Part shown: one piece after another, positions 28,679 to 36,122 of the stretch
Layout: every line of letters begins with the position of its first letter
Position numbering within the stretch: the stretch's first letter is position 1
Assembly: GCA_003164135.1 (NCBI GenBank)
Contig: PLSD01000039.1
Span: 18,252-82,251 of the forward strand
Origin: Acetobacteraceae bacterium
GTDB lineage: Bacteria; Pseudomonadota; Alphaproteobacteria; Acetobacterales; Acetobacteraceae
Direction: 5' to 3'
DNA length: 64,000 bases
The notes under the pieces: model-generated
What the model was told of the DNA's origin: nothing
The model's database searches: none
The model's input: the letters and a program-made list of their open reading frames with translations, nothing else
Position numbers and translations under genes: made by a program

Positions 28679-29683
28679 ATGAACCCACTTCCCGAGACCA
28701 TGCGCTATATCGAAATTGCCGCCCCCGGCGGGCCGGAGGTCATGCGCATTGGCCACACCGCGCTGCCCGTGCCCAAGCCGGATGAAGTATTGATCCGCGT
28801 CACCGCCGCCGGGGTTAACCGGCCGGACGTGCAGCAGCGCAAGGGGCTGTACCCGCCGCCGCCGGGCGCCAGCCCGATTCTGGGGCTGGAAGTGGCCGGT
28901 GAGGTCGTGGCGCTCGGCACCCTGGCCAGCGGCTTCTACCCCGGCCACAAGGTAACGGCGCTGTGCAACGGCGGCGGCTATGCCGAATACGTCGCGGTGC
29001 CCGCCGCGCAATGCCTGCCCTGGCCGCACGGCTTCAACGCCCTCCAGGCGGCCGCCTTGCCGGAGAATTATTTCACCGTCTGGGCCAACCTGTTCGACAT
29101 GGGGCACCTCACCGCCGGCGAAACCCTGCTGGTCCACGGCGGCACTTCGGGTATCGGCATCACCGCCATCCAGCTTGCCCTGGCGGCTGGCGCCAAAGTT
29201 TTCGCCACCGCCGGCTCGCCGGAAAAATGCGCAGCCATTGAGCATTTGGGCGCCACGGCGATCAACTACCGCACCCAGGATTTTGTGGAGATTATCGCCA
29301 CGCTGACCGACAAGCGCGGCGTGGACGTGGTGCTGGACATCGTCGGCGCCCCCTACACGCAGCGCAATTTCAAATGCCTGGCGCTGCGCGGGCGGCTGCT
29401 GCAGGTGGCCTTCATGCAGGGCAGCAAGGCCGAGGCGCTGGATTTGCTGCCGATCATGACCAAGCGTCTCACCTACACCGGCTCCACCATGCGCCCGCGC
29501 ACCACCGAGGAAAAAGCCGCCATCGCCGCCTCGCTCAAACGCAAGGTCTGGCCATGGCTGGAAGCGGGCAAGGTCTCACCCATCATCGACAAAGTGTTCT
29601 CGCTGGAAGACGCACCCAAGGCGCACGCGCTGATGGAAAGCAGCACGCATATCGGCAAGATCATGCTGAACCTTGCCGGTTAA
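28679..29683 (+). CDS. NAD(P)H quinone oxidoreductase, PIG3 family
   Basis: This 334-residue medium-chain reductase lacks the zinc ligands of alcohol dehydrogenases. It has GVNRPDVQQRKGLYPPPPGAS, characteristic of the PIG3/quinone-oxidoreductase group, and the NADPH loop LVHGGTSGIGITAIQLA. It probably reduces quinones or other electrophilic carbonyls. It is divergent from the solute-binding protein gene with 46 bases between, and the next gene begins inside its last codons. Confidence 0.9.
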   Translation: MNPLPETMRYIEIAAPGGPEVMRIGHTALPVPKPDEVLIRVTAAGVNRPDVQQRKGLYPPPPGASPILGLEVAGEVVALGTLASGFYPGHKVTALCNGGGYAEYVAVPAAQCLPWPHGFNALQAAALPENYFTVWANLFDMGHLTAGETLLVHGGTSGIGITAIQLALAAGAKVFATAGSPEKCAAIEHLGATAINYRTQDFVEIIATLTDKRGVDVVLDIVGAPYTQRNFKCLALRGRLLQVAFMQGSKAEALDLLPIMTKRLTYTGSTMRPRTTEEKAAIAASLKRKVWPWLEAGKVSPIIDKVFSLEDAPKAHALMESSTHIGKIMLNLAG

Positions 29684-30152
29684 AACCACCATCGGCCTGG
29701 CTGGCGAGGTGTTGCACCAGCTCGGCCAGCCTGCCTCCTCATTGCCCGCGGTCAGCCCGCGAGACCTGGAGCAGGCGTTGGAAGCAGCCCACGACCGCCT
29801 GCGCACCGCCCCGGTGCGCGGCTTTAGGTTCATCGCGCCGCCAGCCCCGCCGGTGGAACTGGTGCTGGCGGACCCGGACGCCGCCGCGTGGGCCGTGGCG
29901 GTTGAGCGCACGGCGGGGCTTGCCACGCCGCAAGGCATCTCCGTGTGTCTGCGCCTGCTCGCTTTGGTGGCGCTGCTGGCCGATGCCGCCTGGGCGCGCG
30001 CCTGGCTCGCACTTGGTGGAGGCGGGGTGGAAATCCACCCGCAACTGCTGCGCGCCGCTGCCCTGGTGCCGCTTACCGATGCGGGAGGTTTTGACGAAAC
30101 CGCCCTGCGCGCTCTATTGCCCCACACACAAGCCCGGGGTGCAAATACATGA
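29673..30152 (+). CDS. Uncharacterised 159-residue protein
   Basis: I do not recognise this protein. It is rich in Ala and Leu, with one hydrophobic stretch (ISVCLRLLALVALLADAAWARAWLAL region) that may be a buried helix rather than a membrane span. It starts at a TTG overlapping the quinone oxidoreductase by 11 bases, with no ribosome site, so translation is probably coupled. The following lipoprotein gene overlaps its stop by four bases. Continuous coding across such tight junctions argues that it is real. Confidence 0.6.
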   Translation: MPVKTTIGLAGEVLHQLGQPASSLPAVSPRDLEQALEAAHDRLRTAPVRGFRFIAPPAPPVELVLADPDAAAWAVAVERTAGLATPQGISVCLRLLALVALLADAAWARAWLALGGGGVEIHPQLLRAAALVPLTDAGGFDETALRALLPHTQARGANT

Positions 30153-30484
30153 TGAAATTCCTGACAGTGGTTCTGGCCTGCGGGGCACTTGCCGCCTGCG
30201 CGCCAGCCGAGCCGCAAAGCCAAGCCCAGCAGGCCGACGCCGCCGCCTGCACCGCCCAGGCGGATGCCGCCTATAACGCCAGCACGCTCGACCAGCAGGC
30301 CCGCCCCTCGCAGAACGGCCTGCTCTACGGCACGACTCCAACCCAGGTGTTCACAGGCGAGAAGCTAGGCGCCGAGCATGACCGCCAAAGCCAGATCAGC
30401 GATTGCGAACAAAATGGTAATAACGGCACCCCGGACGAGGTGAACGGCACCCCGGTCGTCGTGCCGCACATCATCAACCCCTGA
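30149..30484 (+). CDS. Small lipoprotein of unknown function
   Basis: This 111-residue protein has a lipoprotein signal with the lipobox LAAC at residues 14-17, then a polar, Gln/Ala-rich mature part containing two further Cys that could pair. No domain is recognised. The ATG overlaps the preceding stop (ATGA). It is probably anchored to an envelope membrane. Confidence 0.7.
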   Translation: MMKFLTVVLACGALAACAPAEPQSQAQQADAAACTAQADAAYNASTLDQQARPSQNGLLYGTTPTQVFTGEKLGAEHDRQSQISDCEQNGNNGTPDEVNGTPVVVPHIINP

Positions 30485-30507
30485 ATTTTTGAGAGAGGAA
30501 TATCCAA

Positions 30508-30858
30508 ATGAGCCGCATTATCCGCACCGACGCCAATCCGGTCCTGTCCAAGGCCGTGGAGTACCATGGCTTTGTTTACACGCAGGGCGTGGTCGCCTCC
30601 GACCCGAGCCAGGACATCACAGCCCAGACCAAGGACGTCCTGGCACAGATCGATTCCTTGCTGGAAATTCATGGCACGGACAACACCCGCCTGCTTCAGG
30701 CGCATATCTGGCTCAAGGATATGGCAGACCGCGAAGCCATGAATAAAGTCTGGACAGCCTGGCTACCGGAAGGCGCCGCACCCGTCCGCGCCTGCGTGCA
30801 GGCGGTTCTCGCCGACCCCGGTTATCTGGTCGAGATCATGGTCACCGCCTGCCGCTAA
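30508..30858 (+). CDS. RidA family protein
   Basis: This 116-residue protein belongs to the RidA (YjgF/YER057c) family, whose best-known members hydrolyse reactive enamine and imine intermediates from PLP enzymes. It has the N-terminal YHGFVYTQG, the Arg in PVRACVQAVLA and the terminal VEIMVTACR. The ribosome site GAGAGAGGA precedes the ATG. The symbol ridA is not assigned because several subfamilies exist. Confidence 0.9.
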   Translation: MSRIIRTDANPVLSKAVEYHGFVYTQGVVASDPSQDITAQTKDVLAQIDSLLEIHGTDNTRLLQAHIWLKDMADREAMNKVWTAWLPEGAAPVRACVQAVLADPGYLVEIMVTACR

Positions 30859-31141
30859 ACGGTGTAAATTTATTTATTGTTAATATTGAGGCGCTTAGCC
30901 ATGCGTCATGGGACTCGCGGCCGCCGGAAAATCCGGCGTCCGCTTTTCTTGGAGGCAAAAAACGTAACAAAAAAATCAAATAGGAATGTTGTCTTAAGTT
31001 GATTCATTGCGTGCGGGGTAAACTACGAAATTCTTACCCTGTTGTAATTTTGTCGCAAATTTGTATTGCGTTACACGCAGTACACCCCTAGCCCATGAGC
31101 ATGACAAATTGGCTTAACGGAAATCTGGGACGGAGTATTTG
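30859..31141. other. AT-rich intergenic region before the second CHAP gene
   Basis: This 283-base region is much lower in GC than its surroundings. It holds a small hairpin at 30922-30938 and a run of AT-rich sequence (TTGTAATTTTGTCGC, TTTGTATTGCG) that probably includes the promoter of the CHAP gene. The ribosome site GGAG lies eight bases before the ATG at 31142. No gene was seen. Confidence 0.45.
30922..30950 (+). terminator. Possible terminator after ridA-type gene
   Basis: CGCCGGA pairs with TCCGGCG across a three-base loop, followed a few bases later by CTTTTCTT. The stem is short but GC-rich, about 65 bases after the stop. Confidence 0.45.
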
Positions 31142-31891
31142 ATGGCCGGTAAGAGCAAATCCAGCAGATTTGGGGCAAAAGCCCGTTTGATACTGCTCAG
31201 CGCGGCATTCGCCACTGCATCACTTCTCACCGCCAATACGGCCAAGGCCACCACCCGCCACCATATCCGCCACATCGGCCCGCAACTGGCCGCCGCGCAT
31301 ACCCACACGCGCAGCCATACCCAGTATGCCCGCAACCACCGCGTATACGGCGCTCACGTGCAAACCGCTGAATACCGTCCGCACTACGCCCATTACCGCA
31401 GCGCGCGTTTCCACTACTCCGGCCTGCAATGCGTTCCTTATGCGCGGGAAGTCTCGCATATCGACCTCTCCGGCAATGCCTTCCTCTGGTGGGCCGAAGC
31501 CGCCGGCCGTTACGACCGCGGCAACGCCCCGGTTGAAGGCGCCGTGCTCAACTTCCGCGCCATCGGCCGCATGCCGCTTGGCCACGTCGCCGTGGTCACC
31601 AGCGTTATCGACAACCGCACCATTCTCGTCACTCAGGCCAATTGGGTCCGCGGCACCATCACCAACGACGTAACCATGCAGGACGTCTCCCCGAATAATG
31701 ACTGGACCCAGGTCCAGGTCGAACTAGGCGACAGCTCCACCTGGGGTGCGGCCTACCCGACCTACGGCTTCATCTATAACAAACCCGCCGGCAGCACCGT
31801 CATCGCCGCCAACGGCCAGGGCAACGAAGTCGCAGAAGCCCCCACCATCCAACCCGTCAGCACTGACGCTCCGAACCGCAACCTGCAATAA
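31142..31891 (+). CDS. Secreted CHAP-domain protein with His-rich N-terminus
   Basis: This 249-residue protein has a signal peptide likely cleaved after NTAKA (36), a basic His/Tyr/Arg-rich linker (about 37-93) and a CHAP domain with catalytic Cys97 (CVPYAREVS) and His148 (PLGHVAVVT). It probably cuts peptidoglycan in the periplasm. The His-rich linker could bind metals or respond to low pH; that is inference. It is a paralogue of the CHAP lipoprotein at 27032. I chose the ATG at 31142 with GGAG eight bases upstream over the adjacent TTG. Confidence 0.85.
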   Translation: MAGKSKSSRFGAKARLILLSAAFATASLLTANTAKATTRHHIRHIGPQLAAAHTHTRSHTQYARNHRVYGAHVQTAEYRPHYAHYRSARFHYSGLQCVPYAREVSHIDLSGNAFLWWAEAAGRYDRGNAPVEGAVLNFRAIGRMPLGHVAVVTSVIDNRTILVTQANWVRGTITNDVTMQDVSPNNDWTQVQVELGDSSTWGAAYPTYGFIYNKPAGSTVIAANGQGNEVAEAPTIQPVSTDAPNRNLQ

Positions 31892-31917
31892 TGCGCGTTT
31901 GAGGCTGAAACTTTGAG

Positions 31918-31985
31918 GTAAGCAAGGCAATCGGGCGTCGCGCCGGAGGCGCGCTAGTTAGCTAATGGGCGCCCCATCGCCTTAC
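31918..31985. repeat. Imperfect GTAAG...CTTAC inverted repeat between CHAP gene and rsmA
   Basis: The arms near 31918-31939 and 31968-31985 pair imperfectly, starting with GTAAG and ending with CTTAC, with an internal GCGCC/GGCGC hairpin. It lies between two convergent genes, like the related hairpins at 7384 and 22534. Confidence 0.6.
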
Positions 31986-32000
31986 TTACTTACTTACTTA
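31981..32000. repeat. Tetranucleotide repeat at the rsmA 3' end
   Basis: Five tandem copies of CTTA run across the rsmA stop codon (31990-31992, read on the minus strand). Slipped-strand changes would move the stop by a few codons. It also forms the end of the inverted repeat. Confidence 0.75.
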
Positions 32001-32817
32001 AAAGCATCAACATCAACTGCTCGAATTCCTGCACCGTCAGGGTTTCGGCACGCCGCGCCGGGTCGATGTCGGCAGCTTCAAGGAGTTGGTTGCCGCCGAG
32101 GCCTTTCAGGGCGCCGCGCAGCATTTTACGGCGTTGGCCGAAGGCGGCGGCGGTGAGTTTTTCCATGGCCTGGAGTTGTTGTTTCGGCGGCTGGTTTGCC
32201 TTTGGCACCAGCCGGATCAGCGCGGAATCCACTTTTGGCGGCGGCGCGAAGGCGCTGGCGGGTATGTGCATAACAATAGCCACATCGCACAGCCATTGTG
32301 CCAGCACGGAGAGCCGCCCGTAGGCTGGGGTATTGGGTTCGGCGCAGATGCGCTCGGCCACTTCCAACTGAAACATCAGCGTAAGTGACTGGTATTCCGC
32401 CGCCCGCATCAGCCAGGAGACGAGCAGCGGCGTGCCGATATTATACGGCAGGTTGGCGACAATGGCGCGTGGCGCCGGCACCAGCGCTGGCAGGTCGGCT
32501 TTCATCGCGTCGGCCTGGATTATCGTCAGCCGGCCCTTCGAGGTTTCCGCCAGCGCTTTTATCGCGGCCACGGCGCGCGGGTCGTATTCTATCGCGGTAA
32601 CGTGGTTCGCCTTGGTGGCCAGCAGCGCGCGGGTCAGCCCGCCAGGCCCTGGCCCAATTTCGATGACATTCACCCCCGCCAGCGGCTCCGCCTGCCCGGC
32701 GATGCTCGCCAGCAGGTTCGGGTCCAGCAAAAAATGCTGCCCCAGCGATTTATCCGCGCGCAGATCGTAGGTTCGTATGACTTCGCGGAGCGGGGGTAGC
32801 AAAGTTTCATCCATCAT
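31990..32817 (-). CDS. rsmA: 16S rRNA dimethyladenosine transferase
   Basis: This 275-residue enzyme dimethylates two adjacent adenines near the 3' end of 16S rRNA. The SAM loop EIGPGPGGLT, NLPYNIGTP and FQLEVAERI motifs are those of KsgA/RsmA. The ATG at 32817 matches the family's usual N-terminus; an in-frame extension to 32970 would run through the divergent ClC gene and is rejected. The C-terminus ends within a tetranucleotide repeat. Confidence 0.93.
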   Translation of the reverse strand: MMDETLLPPLREVIRTYDLRADKSLGQHFLLDPNLLASIAGQAEPLAGVNVIEIGPGPGGLTRALLATKANHVTAIEYDPRAVAAIKALAETSKGRLTIIQADAMKADLPALVPAPRAIVANLPYNIGTPLLVSWLMRAAEYQSLTLMFQLEVAERICAEPNTPAYGRLSVLAQWLCDVAIVMHIPASAFAPPPKVDSALIRLVPKANQPPKQQLQAMEKLTAAAFGQRRKMLRGALKGLGGNQLLEAADIDPARRAETLTVQEFEQLMLMLLSK

Positions 32818-32822
32818 GGCGC

Positions 32823-34646
32823 TTGTTAGCCGAGGCGTGGCCGTGGCAACAGGGGTATGTGAGCCAACAAGGAACGAAACCTCCGTCCTACCGGCCAATT
32901 GGCGACTGGGTGCTGCACGCGCCGCAGATGCTACGCGCGCTGGTCCGGGCGGACGAAATCTGGCTGGCAATATTATCAGCCGTCGTCGGGGTACTCAGTG
33001 GGCTGGGCGTGGTCATCATCAACGCCATCACGCAAGTCATGCACGAGCGGCTGTTTGCGCTGCCAGCGGGGCAGGGGCTTTCGGAATCCCTGCACATTGC
33101 GCCGCTGCGGGCTTTTGTGGTGCCGGTTCTGGGTGGCACGGTACTGGGTGTGAGCATGTGGGCACTGGCCCGGCTGCGCCCGCGCAACCTGGTCGACCCG
33201 GTGGAGGCCAATGCGCTCTACGGCGGCCGGGTTTCGCTTAACGACAGCCTGATCGTGGCGGCGCAGACAGCCTGGTCCAACGGCGTCGGCGCTTCGGTGG
33301 GCATGGAGGCTGGTTACGCGCAGCTGGGTGCGGGCATCGCCTCCCGGCTCGGGCGCAGTTTCCGGCTGCGCCGTAACGACCTGCGGGTGCTGGTCGGCTG
33401 CGGCACCGCCGCGGCAATCGGCGGCGCCTTCAACGCCCCCTTATGCGGCGCCTTTTACGGCATCGAGCTGATTATAGGCATATACTCTATTACTACGCTG
33501 CCTTTCGTGGTGATTGCCGCCCTGGCCGGCACGCTCACGGTCCAGGCCATCTCCGGCGGTAGCCCGCCACTGCTGGTCACCTTGCCGGCAGTGGTGCCAA
33601 ACGCCGCTTACGCCGCGGTGCTGGTGGAGGGTGTGGCCTGCGGCCTGGTGGGCATAGCCATCATGCGGGGTGTCACCGCGATTGAAATGTTGTTCCGCCG
33701 TTCCCGGATTCCCCTCTGGGCGCGCCCCGCCCTGGGCGGCGCCGTGGTCGGCCTGCTCGGCTGCATCACCCCCAAAGCCATGTCGTCCGGCCATTCGGCC
33801 CTGCATGCCGACATCAACATCGCTTACCCGTTTCTCGTCGTGCTCGGGTTCCTCATCATAAAATCGATTGCCTCCGCCTTTTCCATAGGCTCCGGTTTTC
33901 GCGGTGGCCTGTTCTTCGCCTCGCTGTTTCTCGGCGCCCTGTTCGGCAAGGTTTTTGCGGGCGTGCTCACCGTGCTGCCTTTCGTCACCCCCATGCCAAG
34001 CGGCTTCTACGCCGTGGTGGGCATGAGCGGCTTGGCGGTTGCCATCGTCGGCGGCCCCATGACCATGACCTTCCTGGCGCTGGAGAGCACGCAGAATTTC
34101 GGCGTCACCATGGCTGTGCTGGCCGCCTCCATCGTCTCGGCGATCACCGTGCGCCGCCTGTTCGGCTACTCCTTCGCCACCTGGCGCTTCCATTTGCGCG
34201 GCGAGCAGATCCGCAGCGCCGTGGATGTCGGCTGGATTCAAACCCTCACGGTTGGGCGGATGATGCGCCGGCCCACGGCGATGGTGCACCAGAGCATGAG
34301 CCTGGAAGCGTTTCGCGCCGAAGTGCCCCTGGGCGCCACGCAGCGCGCGATCGTCACCGATGCCGAATCCACCTACGCCGGCATCGCCTATCCGGCGGAG
34401 GCTTTCGCCATCACGGGGGAGGGGCGTTCAGTGTGCGATATTCTTCACCACCAGGAGCATTTCCTGCTGCCCGGGATGACGGTGAAACAGGCCCTTGCGG
34501 CATTCGAGGAGGCCGAGGCCGATGCCCTGGCCGTGCTGGACGGGCCGGACACCCGCAATGTGCTGGGCCTGCTGACCGAGCAATACGCCCTACGCCGCTA
34601 TAATGAGGAACTCGACCGCCGCCGGCGTGAAATGTCCGGCGAGTAG
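32823..34646 (+). CDS. ClC-family chloride channel/transporter with CBS tail
   Basis: This protein of up to 607 residues has the ClC membrane domain (about ten to twelve helices) and a C-terminal regulatory part with CBS-like sequence. The gating Glu is kept but its setting reads GMEAG instead of the usual GREGP, and the other anion-site segments also differ (SGFRGG for GxGxP-type). It probably moves chloride or another anion, and in acidophiles could aid pH balance; that is inference. The start is uncertain: TTG at 32823 or GTG at 32859, the latter with AGGGG upstream. Confidence 0.85.
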   Translation: MLAEAWPWQQGYVSQQGTKPPSYRPIGDWVLHAPQMLRALVRADEIWLAILSAVVGVLSGLGVVIINAITQVMHERLFALPAGQGLSESLHIAPLRAFVVPVLGGTVLGVSMWALARLRPRNLVDPVEANALYGGRVSLNDSLIVAAQTAWSNGVGASVGMEAGYAQLGAGIASRLGRSFRLRRNDLRVLVGCGTAAAIGGAFNAPLCGAFYGIELIIGIYSITTLPFVVIAALAGTLTVQAISGGSPPLLVTLPAVVPNAAYAAVLVEGVACGLVGIAIMRGVTAIEMLFRRSRIPLWARPALGGAVVGLLGCITPKAMSSGHSALHADINIAYPFLVVLGFLIIKSIASAFSIGSGFRGGLFFASLFLGALFGKVFAGVLTVLPFVTPMPSGFYAVVGMSGLAVAIVGGPMTMTFLALESTQNFGVTMAVLAASIVSAITVRRLFGYSFATWRFHLRGEQIRSAVDVGWIQTLTVGRMMRRPTAMVHQSMSLEAFRAEVPLGATQRAIVTDAESTYAGIAYPAEAFAITGEGRSVCDILHHQEHFLLPGMTVKQALAAFEEAEADALAVLDGPDTRNVLGLLTEQYALRRYNEELDRRRREMSGE

Positions 34647-34649
34647 CGG

Positions 34650-35720
34650 TTACATCACGCGGCGGGAAAACCGCTGCAATGGCCGATCATACAAAAACGT
34701 CACCAGCGCGCTCAAGCCGAGGGATATCAACAATAAAACCGTGAACACGGTGAGCGGGCTGAACATCTGCTTATCGGCTGGGTGGTAGTATATAAAGACT
34801 CCGCCCAGAAACAGCACCGAAGGGTGGAATATATAAAATGGGTAGGACATGGCGCCGAGCGTGGCCAGATGCGGGCTCAATTTCAAATGCCCGCCACGCT
34901 CCAGTGCCGCCAATGCGAAAATGATCGCGGCAAAACTGCCGGCCACCAGCGGCGTTCGGTCCACCGTCGGGTAGGCAAATCCCCAGGCATCCAGCCGCGC
35001 CAGCAGCACCAGGGCAATACCGGCGCCCCCCAGCAGCAGCCAGAGCCACCGCCGGTGCCATTTTAGCCGGGCAAAAGCAACGCCCGCCGCCAGCCCGGCG
35101 AAAAACATAACCTCATGCGTCCCGAAAAAATGCCAGGCCACCAGATGCGGCAGGCGCAGGTGAATATGCATGTATTTCATCGGCAACAGCGCCGGGTACA
35201 AATGCCACGCGACCAGGAAGATCCAGGCGCCCAGGATATAGCGCCCCACCCGCGGGAGCAGCACCAGCGCGAACATCAGGTAGAAGGCCAGCTCAAACCG
35301 CAAGCTCCATGCCGGCGGGATGACTTCGACGAAGCTGTTGTCCCTAATGAAAGGAGAGAGCGTGAAAATCTTCACCAGATAGTCCGGGCTGCATGTGGAC
35401 CAGAGGAAATACAGTGGAATTGCCAGCGACAGCCAGTAAACCGGAAAAATGCGCCAGAACCGCCGCCAGAGAAACCGGGGCAGCCGGTTCAGCCGCCCAA
35501 AATCCTGCCGATGCGCGGTATAGATAACAAAGCCGCTGAGCACGAAGAAGAACAGCACGGAGGTGATCGGTGGCAGGTCGAACCCGCCCAGCACCGGGCC
35601 GGGGCTTAGCGAGGCGGCAAAACTTACAATGTGGTCGGTCCCGACGCAGACGGCCGCGGCAAACCGGGCAACTTCCAGGCTGACCAGCTTGTCCGGGTGC
35701 TTTGTCGAACTTTCGTTCAT
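34650..35720 (-). CDS. Acyltransferase 3 family membrane protein
   Basis: This 356-residue protein has about ten membrane helices and the acyltransferase-3 signature: LEVARFAAAVCVGTDHIVSF with the key His, FFFVLSGFVIY, and a WRRFWRIFPVYW loop. Members transfer acyl groups from the cytosol to extracytoplasmic sugars such as O-antigen or exopolysaccharide. The ATG at 35720 gives the usual N-terminus; a longer frame to 35834 lacks support. It converges on the ClC gene and is divergent from the secreted beta-strand protein gene. Confidence 0.87.
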   Translation of the reverse strand: MNESSTKHPDKLVSLEVARFAAAVCVGTDHIVSFAASLSPGPVLGGFDLPPITSVLFFFVLSGFVIYTAHRQDFGRLNRLPRFLWRRFWRIFPVYWLSLAIPLYFLWSTCSPDYLVKIFTLSPFIRDNSFVEVIPPAWSLRFELAFYLMFALVLLPRVGRYILGAWIFLVAWHLYPALLPMKYMHIHLRLPHLVAWHFFGTHEVMFFAGLAAGVAFARLKWHRRWLWLLLGGAGIALVLLARLDAWGFAYPTVDRTPLVAGSFAAIIFALAALERGGHLKLSPHLATLGAMSYPFYIFHPSVLFLGGVFIYYHPADKQMFSPLTVFTVLLLISLGLSALVTFLYDRPLQRFSRRVM

Positions 35721-36122
35721 ACCTGACCCGATTCGGTTAACCGGAAGCTCATGAAGTGGGTGATGCGGGCTTCCCCCTCGGGCTGTCAAGCGCGAATCGG
35801 CGGTCCGCGGCGCCTGCGAAATGTCGTGCCGCAATATAGGTCATGGTAGCTGTCTATACATATTTCCGGTACTATTTGGGATGCATATTTTCCGCGATAC
35901 ATACGGTAAAGGAATGAATCGAAGTAAAAACATACAGAAATCAGAAATGTCAACGCTAAAAACCGTAAAACCATATAAAAACAATATACTTACAGCCGCA
36001 TGAAGAGGTTGTAATTTTGGCAAAAAAGTGAATCAATCCAGAAGATTCTGTGCTTTTTTGCTTGCTTCCGCTGCGCTGCAACGGTAATAAAATGCAACGG
36101 CGATTTAAACAGGGGTCATGCT
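35721..36122. other. AT-rich divergent region upstream of the secreted protein gene
   Basis: This 402-base region is strikingly AT-rich between 35840 and 36060 compared with the coding sequence. It should carry the promoters of the acyltransferase and the secreted protein. A direct repeat TGCAACGG occurs twice near 36078 and 36095. Small open frames here lack ribosome sites. AGGGG lies about nine bases before the ATG at 36123. The AT-richness may mark a strong or silenced promoter. Confidence 0.5.

Noticed and set aside
32818-32970. 51-residue N-terminal extension of RsmA
   Set aside because: It lies over the start of the divergent ClC gene, is Pro/Arg-rich and is not part of the RsmA family.
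35821-36023. Two overlapping 60-residue frames, one on each strand, in the AT-rich region
   Set aside because: No ribosome sites, odd composition, and they overlap each other; more likely promoter DNA.
36060-36110. Sigma-54 promoter or repeat motif before the secreted protein gene
   Set aside because: Only a TGCAACGG direct repeat is seen; no GG-N10-GC pair, so it is not part of the set at 43.8-46.3 kb.
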